From Microbispora hainanensis (GTDB lineage Bacteria; Actinomycetota; Actinomycetes; Streptosporangiales; Streptosporangiaceae): DNA of 64,000 nucleotides. Made by a program: the position numbers and the translations under genes. The notes below the pieces were generated by a model. That model was given only the letters and a program-made list of their open reading frames with translations. It ran no database searches and was not told the DNA's origin. Of this stretch, positions 20,864 to 30,125 are shown piece by piece; the first letter of the stretch is position 1, and each line of letters opens with the position of its first letter. The stretch is from contig NZ_VIRM01000029.1 of assembly GCF_006874475.1 (NCBI RefSeq), positions 49,760 through 113,759 on the forward strand, in the 5' to 3' direction.

Positions 20864-23662
20864 ATGGCCCTGGTGGAGCGGGAAGAGGTGTTGGCCTCCC
20901 TTGAGGACATGCTGGCCGACGCCGTCACCGGCAGAGGGAAGATCGCGATCGTCGGAGGTCCCGTCGCGACGGGCAAGACCGCACTGCTCAACACGCTGGT
21001 CGAGGACGCGCTGGAGCACGGCGCCCTGCCGCTGACCGCGACCTGCTCGCAGTCGGAGTCGGGACTGGCGCTGGCCGTGCTGTCGCAGATCCTGCACAAC
21101 GCGCCGCTCACCCCCGAGGAGGAGGAGCGCACCCGCAACCTGCTGCACGAGGGCGCCCGCTGCGCCATGTCGGCCGACCCGCTCGCCGACTACGTCGACC
21201 AGGTGGACGCCCACATCGTGCACGCCCTGTGCATGGTGCTCCTCGAACTCGCCGAGCGGCACCCCCTCATGATCGTGGTGGACGATATCCAGCACGCCGA
21301 CCGCGCCTCGCAGCTCTGCCTGGCCTACCTCGCCCGCAGACTGCGCTTCGCCCACATCCTGGCGATCTTCAGCCAGTCGGAGGAGTCGTGGAACGCCCCG
21401 TCGCTGTTCCAGACCGAGCTGCTGCGCCAGCCGCACTGCCGCCGCCTGCCGCTGTCGGCCCTGTCCCGCGAGGGCGTCGAGATCATGGCCGCCGACATCG
21501 TGGGCGACGACGTCGCCCGGCGGTTCGCCGCGGACTGGCACGCGGTCAGCGGCGGCAACCCGCTGCTCGTCGGCGCGCTCATCGAGGACCACCTCGCCGC
21601 GGCCGACGCCGGAGGAGCCCCGGCCGGGAGCGAGACGGACACGGGAATCGACGAGATCGTCACGGGCGACGCCTACCGTCAGGCGGTGCAGTCGTGCCTG
21701 CACCGCGGCCACCCGCTCGCGGCCCGCGTCGCCCGGGGCCTGGCCGTCGCCGGCGACCCCGGCCACCTCGACCGGCTGCTCGACCTCGACGCCGGCGTCG
21801 TCGTCCAGGCGCTCAACGCGCTGCACAACGCCGGGCTGGTCGGCGCCGACCTCCACCTGCGCCACCCCCAGGCGCGCGCCGCCGTGCTCGCCGACCTCGA
21901 CCGGCACGAGCGGACCGACCTGCACCGCAGGGCCGCCGAGCTGGCGTACGGCCAGGGCGCCCCGGCCGCCGTGATCGCCGAGCACCTGCTGGCCGCCCAG
22001 CACAACGGGGGGCCCTGGGCCGTACCGATCCTGGAGGAGGCGGCCCGGCAGGCGCTCAGCGAGGGCCGCGTCGAGCCCGCCGTCGACTACCTGCGCCTGG
22101 CCGACGGGGCGTGCACCGACGACCAGCGCCGCGCCACCATCAAGACGACGCTGGTGCGGGCGGAGTGGCGGCTCAACCCCAGCGCCCCCGCCGCCCACCT
22201 CGACGAGCTCACCGACGCCATGCACCGCGGCCACCTGCGCGGCTCGGACGCGGTCGTGCTGGCCAAGGCGCTGCTGTGGCACGGCCGGTTCGACGACGCC
22301 CGCGACGTGCTCGACCACCTGGGCCGGATCGGCTCGATCATGGACGCGGAGACGGTGGCCGAGATCCGCGCCGCCCGGCCGTGGCTGCGCTGCTCCTACA
22401 CGCCGTTCCTGGCGCACCTTCCGAGGGTCACCGACATGAGCACGCAGGCGCCGCCGTCCGCGCCGGTCATCGGCCGGCTGGAGGCCGCCACCGCGCTCGC
22501 GTCGGTGCTGACCAAGGGCCCGCACCCGCAGACGCTGGCCGACGTGGAGCGCATCCTGCGCGGCTCCCGCCTCGACGACATGTCGATGGACGCCGTCGAG
22601 TGCGCCCTGCTCGCGCTGATCTACGGTGAGCGGCCCGACCTGGCCGCCCCCTGGTGCGACCTGTTCTTCGAGGAGGCCGCCAGCCGGCGCGCCCCCAGCA
22701 GGCAGGCCCGCCTCGCGGCGCTGCGCGCCGAGATCAGCCTGCGGCAGGGCGACCTTGAGGGCGCCGAGAGCCTCGCCCAGATGGCCGTACGGCTCATCCC
22801 GCCGACGAGCTGGGGGGTCGCGGTCGGCGCCCCGCTGTCGGTGCTGCTCACGGCGGTGACCGCGATGGGCCGGCTCGACGAGGCGGTGCAGCTCGTGAAC
22901 CAGCCCGTGCCCGAGGCCATGCTCCAGACCCGATACGGCCTGCACTACCTGAACGCGCGGGGCCGCTACCACCTGGCGACGGGCGACCTCGGCATGGCGC
23001 TGCGCGACTTCCAGACGTGCGGCGAGCTGATGGGCTCCTGGAGCCTCGACTCGCCGGGGCTGGTCTCGTGGCGCACGGGCGCGGCCGAGGCGCTGATCGG
23101 CATGGGCCGCGCGGAGCGCGCCCGGCCGCTGCTGGACGAGCACGTGGCGCGCTGCGCCCCCGGCCCGGTCCGCGCCCGCGGCACCGGCCTGCGGCTGACC
23201 GCCGCCGCGAGCGAGCCCCGGCAGCGTCCCCCGCTGTTGCGCCGCGCCGCCGACATGCTCCAGGCGAGCGGCGACCAGTATGAGCTGGCCCGCGCCCTGG
23301 CCGACCTGGCCGACGCCTACCAGGCGGTGGGCGAGCTGCGCCGCGCCCGTACGGTCGCCAGGCAGGCGCAGCGGATCGCCGAGGAGTGCGAGGCCGTTCC
23401 GCTGGTCAACGCGCTCACCCAGGGCGGCCCCGGGCAGCCGGCCGAGCCGCCCCGCACGGAGAGCGGCCCGTCGACGCTGAGCGAGGCCGAGCGCCGGGTG
23501 GCCGCGCTCGCCGCGGTCGGATACACCAACCGCGAGATCGCCGACAAGCTCTACATCACGGTCAGCACGGTCGAGCAGCACCTGACCCGGATCTACCGCA
23601 AGCTCAACGTCACCCGCCGCTCCGACCTGCCCGCCAGCCTCGAGTTCAGCACCTCCGCCTGA
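20864..23662 (+). CDS. LAL-family (large ATP-binding LuxR) transcriptional regulator
   Basis: A 932-residue regulator. The N-terminal AAA-type ATPase has Walker A GGPVATGKT (about residues 31-39) and Walker B LMIVVDDIQHAD (about 128-139). A long TPR-like helical middle region follows, and a LuxR helix-turn-helix closes the protein (LSEAERRVAALAAVGYTNRE ... TVSTVEQHLTRIYRKL). LAL proteins are typical pathway-specific activators in actinomycete clusters. ATG 20864 follows GGGAGG. It probably activates the locus together with, or in place of, the NarL-type pair. Confidence 0.93.
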   Translation: MALVEREEVLASLEDMLADAVTGRGKIAIVGGPVATGKTALLNTLVEDALEHGALPLTATCSQSESGLALAVLSQILHNAPLTPEEEERTRNLLHEGARCAMSADPLADYVDQVDAHIVHALCMVLLELAERHPLMIVVDDIQHADRASQLCLAYLARRLRFAHILAIFSQSEESWNAPSLFQTELLRQPHCRRLPLSALSREGVEIMAADIVGDDVARRFAADWHAVSGGNPLLVGALIEDHLAAADAGGAPAGSETDTGIDEIVTGDAYRQAVQSCLHRGHPLAARVARGLAVAGDPGHLDRLLDLDAGVVVQALNALHNAGLVGADLHLRHPQARAAVLADLDRHERTDLHRRAAELAYGQGAPAAVIAEHLLAAQHNGGPWAVPILEEAARQALSEGRVEPAVDYLRLADGACTDDQRRATIKTTLVRAEWRLNPSAPAAHLDELTDAMHRGHLRGSDAVVLAKALLWHGRFDDARDVLDHLGRIGSIMDAETVAEIRAARPWLRCSYTPFLAHLPRVTDMSTQAPPSAPVIGRLEAATALASVLTKGPHPQTLADVERILRGSRLDDMSMDAVECALLALIYGERPDLAAPWCDLFFEEAASRRAPSRQARLAALRAEISLRQGDLEGAESLAQMAVRLIPPTSWGVAVGAPLSVLLTAVTAMGRLDEAVQLVNQPVPEAMLQTRYGLHYLNARGRYHLATGDLGMALRDFQTCGELMGSWSLDSPGLVSWRTGAAEALIGMGRAERARPLLDEHVARCAPGPVRARGTGLRLTAAASEPRQRPPLLRRAADMLQASGDQYELARALADLADAYQAVGELRRARTVARQAQRIAEECEAVPLVNALTQGGPGQPAEPPRTESGPSTLSEAERRVAALAAVGYTNREIADKLYITVSTVEQHLTRIYRKLNVTRRSDLPASLEFSTSA

Positions 23663-23679
23663 CACGGCTCCACGCCCTG

Positions 23680-23706
23680 GGCCGGCCGGGAAACCCCCGG
23701 CCGGCC
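23680..23706 (+). terminator. Strong hairpin after the LAL gene
   Basis: GGCCGGCCGGG (23680-23690) pairs perfectly with CCCGGCCGGCC (23696-23706) over a 5-nt loop, 17 bp after the LAL stop codon. It separates the regulator from the transporter gene and may mark the cluster edge. Confidence 0.75.
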
Positions 23707-23733
23707 GCTTCCCTGACTGGAAGGTGAACGCGC

Positions 23734-25059
23734 ATGACTCAGACGAGCGTCCCACCTGCTGCCACACCTGCCGCCACACCTGCCGCCACACTGGCGGGCC
23801 GTCTCACGGCGGCCCAGGGCACCGCGATGTACGTCGGCGCGGTGCTCGGCACGGGCGTCATCGCCCTGCCCGCGCTCGCGGCCCAGGCGGCCGGACCGGC
23901 GTCGCTGCTGGCCTGGCTCGGCCTGGTCGTGCTGTCGGCCCCGCTGGCCGCGGCGTTCGCCGCGCTCGGCGCGCGTCATCCGGACTCCGGCGGCGTGTCC
24001 ACCTACGCCCGCCTCGCCTTCGGCGACCGGGCCGCGCTCGTCGTCGGCTGGTGCTTCTACTTCGCGATCCCGCCGAGCGCCGCCGCCGCGGCGCTGTTCG
24101 GCGGCGAGTACGTCGCCGCGGCGGTGGGCGGCGGGACCGGCACCGCGACGCTGACGGCGGCGGGGCTGATGGCGGTCGTGACCGTGTCGAACGCCTCCGG
24201 CCTTCGGGTGACCGGCCGGGTCCAGCTCGGGCTGGCCGGGCTGCTCGTCGCGTTGCTCGTCGTCGCCGTGGCGCTGTCGCTCCCGCACGCCGACATGGCC
24301 AACCTGCGGCCGTTCGCCCCGAACGGCTGGACGGCCATCGCCCCGGCGGCGGCCCTGCTCGTGTGGAGTTTCGCCGGCTGGGAGGCGATCACGCACCTCG
24401 CCGCCGACTTCCGCAGGCCGTCCAGAGACCTGCCCAGGGCCGCCGCGGCGGCCGTCGTGCTCGTCGGCGTGCTGTACCTGTCGGTCGCCTTCGCCACCGT
24501 CGCCGTCCTCGGCCCGGCCGCCGGAGGCGCGCGGGCGCCCCTCGGCGACCTGCTGGCCCTCGGCCTCGGCGGCAACGCCCGGCTGCTCGCCGCCGCCGCC
24601 GCGCTGCTGCTGACGCTCGGCGCGATGAACGCCTACTGGGCCGGGGCGGCCAAGCTCGGCGCCGCCCTCGGGCGCGACGGCGCCCTGCCCGGCTGGCTGT
24701 CGCGCGGCAGCGTCGCGGGGGAGGTGCCGCGGCGCAGTCTCACGGTCGTCGCCGTGCTGTCCTTCCTGGCGCTCGCCGTCGTGTACGCGGCGGGGACGGG
24801 CATCCGGCCGCTGGTGCTGATGACCAACGGGTCGTTCGTGGTCGTCTACGCGATCGGCGTGGCGGCCGCCATCCGGCTGCTGCCGCGCGGCCGGGCCAGG
24901 GCCGCCGCCCTGCTCGCGCTCGTGGCGGTCGCCCTGCTGGTCGCCGCGTCGGGCGTCTACCTCGTCTGGCCGCTGCTGGTCGGCGGCGCCGCCCTGGCGT
25001 ACGCGCGGTTCGTCCGCGGGGAGGAGGCCGTCCCTGGGGGTGAACAGGCCGGGCATTGA
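23734..25059 (+). CDS. APC-superfamily amino acid permease
   Basis: A 441-residue membrane protein with about 12 helices. The first helix has the APC substrate-binding glycine motif (GAVLGTGVIALPALAA) after an Ala/Thr/Pro repeat at the N-terminus, and helix 6 contains WSFAGWEAITHLAADF. It probably moves an amino acid or related metabolite, direction unknown. It could supply an amino acid to, or export a product from, the neighbouring cluster, or be unrelated. ATG 23734 has GGAAGG upstream. Confidence 0.85.
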   Translation: MTQTSVPPAATPAATPAATLAGRLTAAQGTAMYVGAVLGTGVIALPALAAQAAGPASLLAWLGLVVLSAPLAAAFAALGARHPDSGGVSTYARLAFGDRAALVVGWCFYFAIPPSAAAAALFGGEYVAAAVGGGTGTATLTAAGLMAVVTVSNASGLRVTGRVQLGLAGLLVALLVVAVALSLPHADMANLRPFAPNGWTAIAPAAALLVWSFAGWEAITHLAADFRRPSRDLPRAAAAAVVLVGVLYLSVAFATVAVLGPAAGGARAPLGDLLALGLGGNARLLAAAAALLLTLGAMNAYWAGAAKLGAALGRDGALPGWLSRGSVAGEVPRRSLTVVAVLSFLALAVVYAAGTGIRPLVLMTNGSFVVVYAIGVAAAIRLLPRGRARAAALLALVAVALLVAASGVYLVWPLLVGGAALAYARFVRGEEAVPGGEQAGH

Positions 25060-25104
25060 CGAAAGTGGAGGGTCACCGGCGACCTTCCGCGTGTGCCCGC
25101 CGTG

Positions 25105-25137
25105 CCGTCCGGTCTCTAGGGTCTAAGGGCCGGACGG
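25105..25137. promoter_or_regulatory. 8-bp inverted repeat flanking a possible -10 box
   Basis: CCGTCCGG (25105-25112) and CCGGACGG (25130-25137) form a perfect inverted repeat around TAGGGT. It may end the permease transcript or act as an operator over the promoter of the PAP2 gene, which starts 30 bp later. Confidence 0.45.
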
Positions 25138-25167
25138 ACCGGCGAGCAGCGGCACGGAGGGAAAACG

Positions 25168-25812
25168 GTGGGGAACCAGATCGAGGACGTCCCGGACATC
25201 AGCGCCGAGTGGTATCGGGAGGTCACCGGGTTAGCCCTGCACACCCCCGCATGGGTGCGCGACGCGGCGGCGGTCGCGACGGACGCCGTCCCCGCGATCC
25301 TCTTCGCGTTCCTCGTCTTCGGCTGGTGGCGGGCGCGGCGCGGGGACGACCGCATGATGGCGCTCGCCCTGCTCGCACCGGTCGCGGTGGTGACGGCCTA
25401 CCTCGCGAGTGAGGGCGTCAAGAGCGTGTTGCGGCTGCGCCGCCCCTGCTGGGACATGACCGACGTGGTCACGGTGGCGCACTGCCCGCCGTACGGCGAC
25501 TGGTCGCTGCCGAGCAACCACGCGACCTTCGCCGCGGCGGCAGCCGTCGGGCTGGTCGCTTTGTGGCGCGGTGCGGCGGCGGTCGTGGCACCGGTGATCG
25601 CGCTGCTGGAGGCGTTCTCCCGGGTCTTCGTCGGCGCCCACTATCCCCACGACGTGGTGGCGGGGCTGCTGTTCGGCGGCCTGATCGCGCCGGTGGTCCT
25701 GCTGGCCATGCGGAGCCCGGCGACCGCGCTGGTCTCCGCGATGCGGCGGCGCCCGGCGCTGGCGGTGCTGGTGGCTACCGGCCGCCCGCCAGTCCTGCCT
25801 CGTGGGCGATGA
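25168..25812 (+). CDS. PAP2-family membrane phosphatase
   Basis: A 214-residue membrane protein with the three PAP2 phosphatase motifs: KSVLRLRRP, LPSNH (within SLPSNHATF) and SRVFVGAHYPHD. It should hydrolyse a lipid phosphate such as undecaprenyl diphosphate or phosphatidic acid at the membrane, with the active site outside. Several helices surround the motifs. GTG 25168 follows GGAGGG. Substrate cannot be told from sequence. Confidence 0.87.
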   Translation: MGNQIEDVPDISAEWYREVTGLALHTPAWVRDAAAVATDAVPAILFAFLVFGWWRARRGDDRMMALALLAPVAVVTAYLASEGVKSVLRLRRPCWDMTDVVTVAHCPPYGDWSLPSNHATFAAAAAVGLVALWRGAAAVVAPVIALLEAFSRVFVGAHYPHDVVAGLLFGGLIAPVVLLAMRSPATALVSAMRRRPALAVLVATGRPPVLPRGR

Positions 25813-25848
25813 CCGCCGAGGTGCAGGCGGGCGGCGATGCCTCCCCGC

Positions 25849-28164
25849 TCAGGCAACGGTATCCGCAGGTCGTGGGACCCGGACGAACCCGTGCAGGGTG
25901 CGGGCGCTGGCGTGGCCGGACAGGGACATGAGCATCGGCGCCGACCAGCCGTCCTCGCCGAGGTGGGCCAGGCGCGAGTGGCGCAGGCGGTGGAGGGTGT
26001 AGCCGCCGCCCTCCGGATCGAGCTCCGCGGTGGCCCGTTTGAACAGATACTCCGCCCGCTCGTACGACAGGCGGCCCCGGCCCGTGTGGGGGCACAGGTC
26101 GGCCGCCGCCGGCCTGCGGCCCGGCCCCGGCCTGCGGTCGGCGAGGAACAGCGGACCCCGGCGGCGGTCGCCGACGAGGAGGGGAAGGAGCGCGGCCGTG
26201 CCGGACTGCCAGCGCAGCCAGTGGCCCCTCGCCTTCACCTCGCCGCGCATGCCGGGCAGGTCGAGGTCGTCCACGTTGAGCGAGAGCGCCCATTCCGCAG
26301 GGGCCGCGCTCTCGTACAGCAGCAGCCACAGCGTGCGCTCGCGCGGCGGGAGGTCCGGCCGCTGCCACAGGCTTTCCAGGAGCGAGCGGTCGATGGGGCG
26401 GATGCGGCCACGGGGCTCGGGCCGCCGATCGAGCGGGGCGGCGAGGCCGGCGGCGGCCCAGCCGCGCTCTGCCGCCCACGCGGCGAACGACCGCAGCGCC
26501 GCGCGGTGCCGGTTCCAGGTCGCGCCCGCCGCCGTGCCCCACGTCGCGGCGAAGACCTCGGCGACCCGGTGGGACGTCACGTCACGCAGCGGGACGTCCT
26601 CGCCGAGGTGCCGGCACAGCCGCGTCAGGGTCTGGTTGTAGGAGCGGACGGTGTCGGCGCTCAGACCGGGCCGGGTGAGGAAGAGCGTCATCGCCCTGCC
26701 CAGGGTGACGTCCCCGCCCGTCGCTCCGGCCTCCGCGACCTCGTCCCGGCCGACCCCGGCTTCCGCCGCCTCGTTCCGGCCTTCCCGGGCCTCTCGGCCT
26801 TCCCGGGCCTCTCGGCCTTCCCGGGCCTCTCGGCCTTCCCGGCCTTCCCGGGCTTCCCGGGCTTCCCGGGCTTCCCGGGCGGCATCTTGGGCTTCCTGGG
26901 CGCAGGTCGCGGCGCGGCGTAGCAGCACCGCCCGTTCCGCGGTGTTGCGGGTGAGGGACGCGGCGCGTTCGAACTCCGTACGGGCCTCGTCGTGCCGGCC
27001 GAGCCGGGCCAGCATGTCCCCGCGTACGGCGGGCAGCAGGTGATAGCCCTTGAGCGCCGGTTCCCCGGTCAGCGCGTCAACGAGCGTGAGACCGGCGCGC
27101 GGACCGTGGGCCATGGCGAGCGCGACCGCGCGGTTGAGCTGGACGACCGGCGTGGGCAGCACCCTGACGAGGGCCTCGTAGAGCGCGGCGATCTGCGGCC
27201 AGTCGGTCTCCTCCGGGGTGGCGGCCCGCGCGTGGCAGGCCGCGATGGCCGCCTGCAGCACGTACGGGCCGAGGGGGCCGCCCGCCTGCCGCGCCCGCAG
27301 CAGCGCCGCGAAGCCGCGCCGGATGAGCAGCGGGTCCCAGCGCCCCCGGTTCTGCTCGTGCAGCACGACCGGCTCCCCCGACGGGCCGGTGCGCGCGGCG
27401 GAGCGCGACTGCTGCAGCTCCATCAACGCCACCAGGCCGTGCACCTCGGCCTCGTCGGGGGCCAGCTCGGCCAGGACGCGGCCCAGGCGCAGCGCCTCCA
27501 GACACAGGGACGGGCGCATCAGGTCGTCGCCCGCCGTCGCCGAATATCCCTCGTTGAACACGAGATAGACCACTTCGAGCACCGACGACATCCGGGCCGC
27601 CCGCTCGGGACCCGACGGGACCTCGAAGGGAACGTTCGCGTCGGCGAGCGCCCGCTTGGCCCGCACGATCCGCTGCGCGACGGCGCTCTCGGAGACGAGG
27701 AAGGCCCGCGCGATCTCGTCGGTGCGCAGGCCGCCGATCAGCCGCAGGGTGAGCGCGACCCGGGCCTCGGTGGACAGCACCGGGTGACAGGAGACGAACA
27801 TCAGCCGCAGGACGTCGTCGCCGACCTCCCCGTCGAGCGCGTCCACCACCTCGTCCACGTCGCGCTCGCCCTCGTCGGGGCGGGTGGCCAGATCGCGGGC
27901 GAGCAGCTCCTGCCCGCGGTCCCGCCGTTCCTCCCGGCGCAGGTGGTCGACGGCCCGGCGCTTGGCGACGGCCATGAGCCAGGCGCCCGGGTTGTCCGGG
28001 ACGCCCGCCTCGGGCCACTGCTCCAGCGCGGCGAGGACGGCGTCCTGCGCCAGCTCCTCCGCCAGGCCGACGTCACCGATCATCCGCACCAGGCCGGCGA
28101 CGATCCTCGCGGACTCCATCTTCCAGACGGCGTCCACGACCCGATGGGAGTCCAGGGAGGTCAC
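25849..28164 (-). CDS. ECF42-type sigma factor fused to a degenerate tyrosine recombinase module
   Basis: A 771-residue protein with two unrelated halves. Residues ~1-175 are an ECF sigma factor (region 2 with [15 protein letters not shown] and [19 protein letters not shown]; region 4 with [20 protein letters not shown]), followed to ~425 by the TPR-like extension ([13 protein letters not shown]) typical of ECF42 factors. A repetitive Ala/Arg/Glu/Gly linker (428-462) then joins a tyrosine recombinase: a core-binding domain (~480-570) and a catalytic fold (~590-765). HRLRH (725-729) and SGHAS are kept, but the first catalytic Arg position is Pro622 and the Tyr nucleophile position is Phe760, so strand cleavage is unlikely. 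The frame is continuous. The DGPF partner lies just upstream. GTG 28164 is the family-typical start. The recombinase half may now only bind DNA. Confidence 0.9.
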   Translation of the reverse strand: MTSLDSHRVVDAVWKMESARIVAGLVRMIGDVGLAEELAQDAVLAALEQWPEAGVPDNPGAWLMAVAKRRAVDHLRREERRDRGQELLARDLATRPDEGERDVDEVVDALDGEVGDDVLRLMFVSCHPVLSTEARVALTLRLIGGLRTDEIARAFLVSESAVAQRIVRAKRALADANVPFEVPSGPERAARMSSVLEVVYLVFNEGYSATAGDDLMRPSLCLEALRLGRVLAELAPDEAEVHGLVALMELQQSRSAARTGPSGEPVVLHEQNRGRWDPLLIRRGFAALLRARQAGGPLGPYVLQAAIAACHARAATPEETDWPQIAALYEALVRVLPTPVVQLNRAVALAMAHGPRAGLTLVDALTGEPALKGYHLLPAVRGDMLARLGRHDEARTEFERAASLTRNTAERAVLLRRAATCAQEAQDAAREAREAREAREGREGREAREGREAREGREAREGRNEAAEAGVGRDEVAEAGATGGDVTLGRAMTLFLTRPGLSADTVRSYNQTLTRLCRHLGEDVPLRDVTSHRVAEVFAATWGTAAGATWNRHRAALRSFAAWAAERGWAAAGLAAPLDRRPEPRGRIRPIDRSLLESLWQRPDLPPRERTLWLLLYESAAPAEWALSLNVDDLDLPGMRGEVKARGHWLRWQSGTAALLPLLVGDRRRGPLFLADRRPGPGRRPAAADLCPHTGRGRLSYERAEYLFKRATAELDPEGGGYTLHRLRHSRLAHLGEDGWSAPMLMSLSGHASARTLHGFVRVPRPADTVA
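26779..26882 (-). repeat. In-frame 9- and 18-bp repeats coding for the inter-domain linker
   Basis: Short TTCCCGGGC/CTCTCGGCC units are tandemly repeated and encode (A/G)RE triplets in the sigma-recombinase fusion. Unit lengths are multiples of three, so slippage changes linker length but not frame. The tract sits exactly at the junction of the two halves. Confidence 0.85.
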
Positions 28165-28266
28165 CCGACCGATGACAGCACCGGCCCGTCCGCCGCGCAA
28201 CCCGGCGCGTACGCCGCCGGAGGCCGGACGCCTGCCCGGTCACGGCCTCGCCGGCGTTCTCCGGTG

Positions 28267-28617
28267 TCAGCGGGGGCCGCCTCCGGGGGCGTCTTCGGGG
28301 CCGAACACCTGCTGGATCGAGCCCTCGCCGTCGCCGACGATCTTCCAGAAGCGGCGGGCCAGCTCCACGGCCTCCTCGCGGGAGCGCGCCTCGATCAGGG
28401 CGAAGCTGACGATCGCCTCCTTCGCCTCCGTGAAGGGGCCGTCGGTCACGGTGATCTCACCCCCGGAGGAGATCATCCGCAGGCCGCCCGGCTCCAGCCC
28501 GCCGGTGGCCAGCAGCACGCCCGTCCTGGTCATCTCCTCGATGAAGGCGCCCATCTCGGCCATCATCTCCGCATCCGGTGTGCGGGAGCCGCCCTTGGTG
28601 GTCATGAGAAACCGCAT
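28267..28617 (-). CDS. DGPF-domain (YCII-related) protein
   Basis: A 116-residue protein of the YCII/DGPF family: it starts MRFLMTTKGG and carries the name-giving motif in TVTDGPFTEAKE near residue 55. DGPF proteins are the standard genomic partners of ECF42 sigma factors and are thought to be controlled by them; their biochemical activity is unclear. It lies 102 bp upstream of the sigma-recombinase fusion on the same strand and is probably in the same transcription unit. The start follows a GAAGGAGAA sequence. Confidence 0.9.
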   Translation of the reverse strand: MRFLMTTKGGSRTPDAEMMAEMGAFIEEMTRTGVLLATGGLEPGGLRMISSGGEITVTDGPFTEAKEAIVSFALIEARSREEAVELARRFWKIVGDGEGSIQQVFGPEDAPGGGPR

Positions 28618-29047
28618 CGTCGTTCTCCTTCTTTCCGATCCTCTGTCCGGCCGGGCCGTTCGCCGGTCCCGCCGTCACCTCCACGTCGTACGGGACGAGC
28701 CGGAATCGACCGGCTCCGATCCTGACACGCCGTGACCTGGGCCGACGTCTCGATGTGACAGGGAATGCGCATGTGACAGGGAATGCGCACCCGTGGCCGA
28801 CGCCGCAGGTCGGCGGGGTGGACGGCGGGTGGACGGCGGGCGGGCGTCGGGAGCGGGCGCGGACGGTCGAATCGCGCCGCCGCCGTTCGACGCGTGAGCG
28901 AGGCCGGACACCACACCGGCCAGGACAACCCAAGCCCCGGACCACCCAAACCCCGCAGCGCCCAAGCACGGGAAGGCCGAAGCGCCGGAGTCCGGGATAC
29001 ACCCGAAGCCCGCCTGGAAGACCAGGACACCGAAGAAGGGAACGGCC
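28618..29047. other. 430-bp divergent intergenic region
   Basis: No convincing gene is seen between the DGPF gene and the DUF998 gene. The region holds an 18-bp perfect tandem repeat (listed separately), short GGACGGCGGGT repeats around 28815-28850 and a low-complexity C/A-rich stretch. Promoters for both flanking genes must lie here; the sigma factor's own target promoter, before the DGPF gene, should be within the first ~150 bp. Confidence 0.6.
28753..28788. repeat. Perfect tandem duplication of an 18-bp unit
   Basis: ATGTGACAGGGAATGCGC occurs twice with no gap. It lies about 140 bp upstream of the DGPF gene start in the divergent control region, so it might be a duplicated regulator or sigma recognition site. 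Confidence 0.8.
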
Positions 29048-29878
29048 ATGACCGCCACGCAGGACACCACCCAGCTCACCTCTCAGCCCGTGTCTCAGTC
29101 CGTGTCTCAGCCCGTGTCTCAGTCCGTGTCTCAGTCCACGCACCGGCTCACCGGGGGGCCGGCTGCGCGGCGTTCCGCGCCGGGCGCGCCGGGTGCGACG
29201 GGTGCGACGGGTGCGACGAGCCCGGCGGTCTCCATGGGATCGACGCGTGCGCTGCTCACCTGCGCGGTGCTCACCACGCCCGTCTTCGGGATCGTCTCGC
29301 TGACGCAGGCGTTCACCCGCGAGGGCTTCGACCTGCTCCGTCACCCGCTCAGCATGCTCAGCACCGGCGACCTCGGGTGGCTGCAGATCGCCAACTTCTG
29401 GATCACCGCCGTCCTGACGGTCGCCGGGGCGATCGGACTGCGCAGGGTCATGCGCGGCACGCCCGGAGGGACGTGGGCGCCCAGGCTGCTGCTCGTCGAG
29501 GGCGCCGGACTCGCGGCTGCCGGGGTCTTCAGCATGGACCCGGGTGACGGCTTCCCCGCGGGCACCCCGCTGGGTGCCCCGGCCGGGATGAGCTGGCACG
29601 CGATGCTGCACATGGCGGCCGGCTCGGTGGCCTTCACCGCGCTCATCGCGGCCTGCTTCGTCCTCGGCCGGCACTTCGCCCGCGCCGGGCGGGCCCGGCA
29701 CGCGGTCGCCTCCCGGCTCGGCGGCCTGGCTCTCCTGCTGGGCAACGGGTGGGCCATGTCGGGCGGGCGGGCCGGTTCCCTCACGCTGTGCGTCGGCGTG
29801 CTCGTCGCGATGGCCTGGGTCTCGGTGGTCGCCGCCGCAAAGCGCGCGAATCTCACGGGCGACGCCGCACGACGCTGA
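29048..29878 (+). CDS. DUF998 membrane protein
   Basis: A 276-residue protein. After a repetitive Gln/Ser/Val N-terminus (QPVSQSVSQ repeats) and a Gly/Ala/Pro/Thr stretch come about six membrane helices. The DUF998 hallmark DLLRHPLSMLSTGDLGWLQ follows the first helix, and GMSWHAMLHMAAG comes later. Function is unknown. GAAGGGAACGGCC precedes the ATG. A degraded relative lies at the far end of the window. Confidence 0.8.
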   Translation: MTATQDTTQLTSQPVSQSVSQPVSQSVSQSTHRLTGGPAARRSAPGAPGATGATGATSPAVSMGSTRALLTCAVLTTPVFGIVSLTQAFTREGFDLLRHPLSMLSTGDLGWLQIANFWITAVLTVAGAIGLRRVMRGTPGGTWAPRLLLVEGAGLAAAGVFSMDPGDGFPAGTPLGAPAGMSWHAMLHMAAGSVAFTALIAACFVLGRHFARAGRARHAVASRLGGLALLLGNGWAMSGGRAGSLTLCVGVLVAMAWVSVVAAAKRANLTGDAARR

Positions 29879-29942
29879 CCGCCAGACGTCGACCCTGCCA
29901 GACGTCGACCCTGCCGACGGGGAACCGCCGACGGGAAAACCG

Positions 29943-29980
29943 CGCAGAGCTCCCGGTGATAAACCACTGGGGGCTCTGCG
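29943..29980. terminator. Long hairpin after the DUF998 gene
   Basis: CGCAGAGC (29943-29950) pairs perfectly with GCTCTGCG (29973-29980), and the inner arms TCCCGGTG/CACTGGGG extend it to about 16 pairs with one wobble, loop ATAAAC. Strong intrinsic terminator candidate. Just before it a 16-bp unit (CAGACGTCGACCCTGC) is repeated twice at 29883-29912. Confidence 0.75.
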
Positions 29981-30024
29981 TGGTCTGGTGATACCTTCGG
30001 CGTCGTCCGTGCATCGCCGTGACC

Positions 30025-30125
30025 CGAGGAGGTGAGACCGATCAACGCTGTGTCAGGTCGGGGCTCCCTCCGTCGCATGGTCTAGGGAGCGCCCGCAGAA
30101 GGCATCCCGAAAGGCGTGTAACGCT
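30025..30125 (+). promoter_or_regulatory. Structured leader of the first alpha/beta hydrolase gene
   Basis: This leader shares three blocks with the one before the second hydrolase: CGAGGAGGTGAGACC (30025-30039), GGGAGCGCC (30085-30093) and CCCGAAAGGC (30106-30115, which includes the ribosome-binding site). GGGA/TCCC and GCC/GGC can pair to place a hairpin directly before the Shine-Dalgarno sequence. A 15-codon frame follows the first block, but its first codon is ATC here (ATG in the other leader), so the upstream ORF may be lost or start at GTG 30050. Confidence 0.55.

Noticed and set aside
25849..28164. Recombinase domain as sign of a prophage or integrative element
   Set aside because: Catalytic Arg and Tyr are missing, it is fused to a sigma factor, and no phage, attachment-site or conjugation genes are seen nearby.
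30041..30085. 15-codon upstream ORF before the first hydrolase
   Set aside because: Its first codon is ATC; only an internal GTG at 30050 could start it. Kept as part of the leader, not called as a gene.
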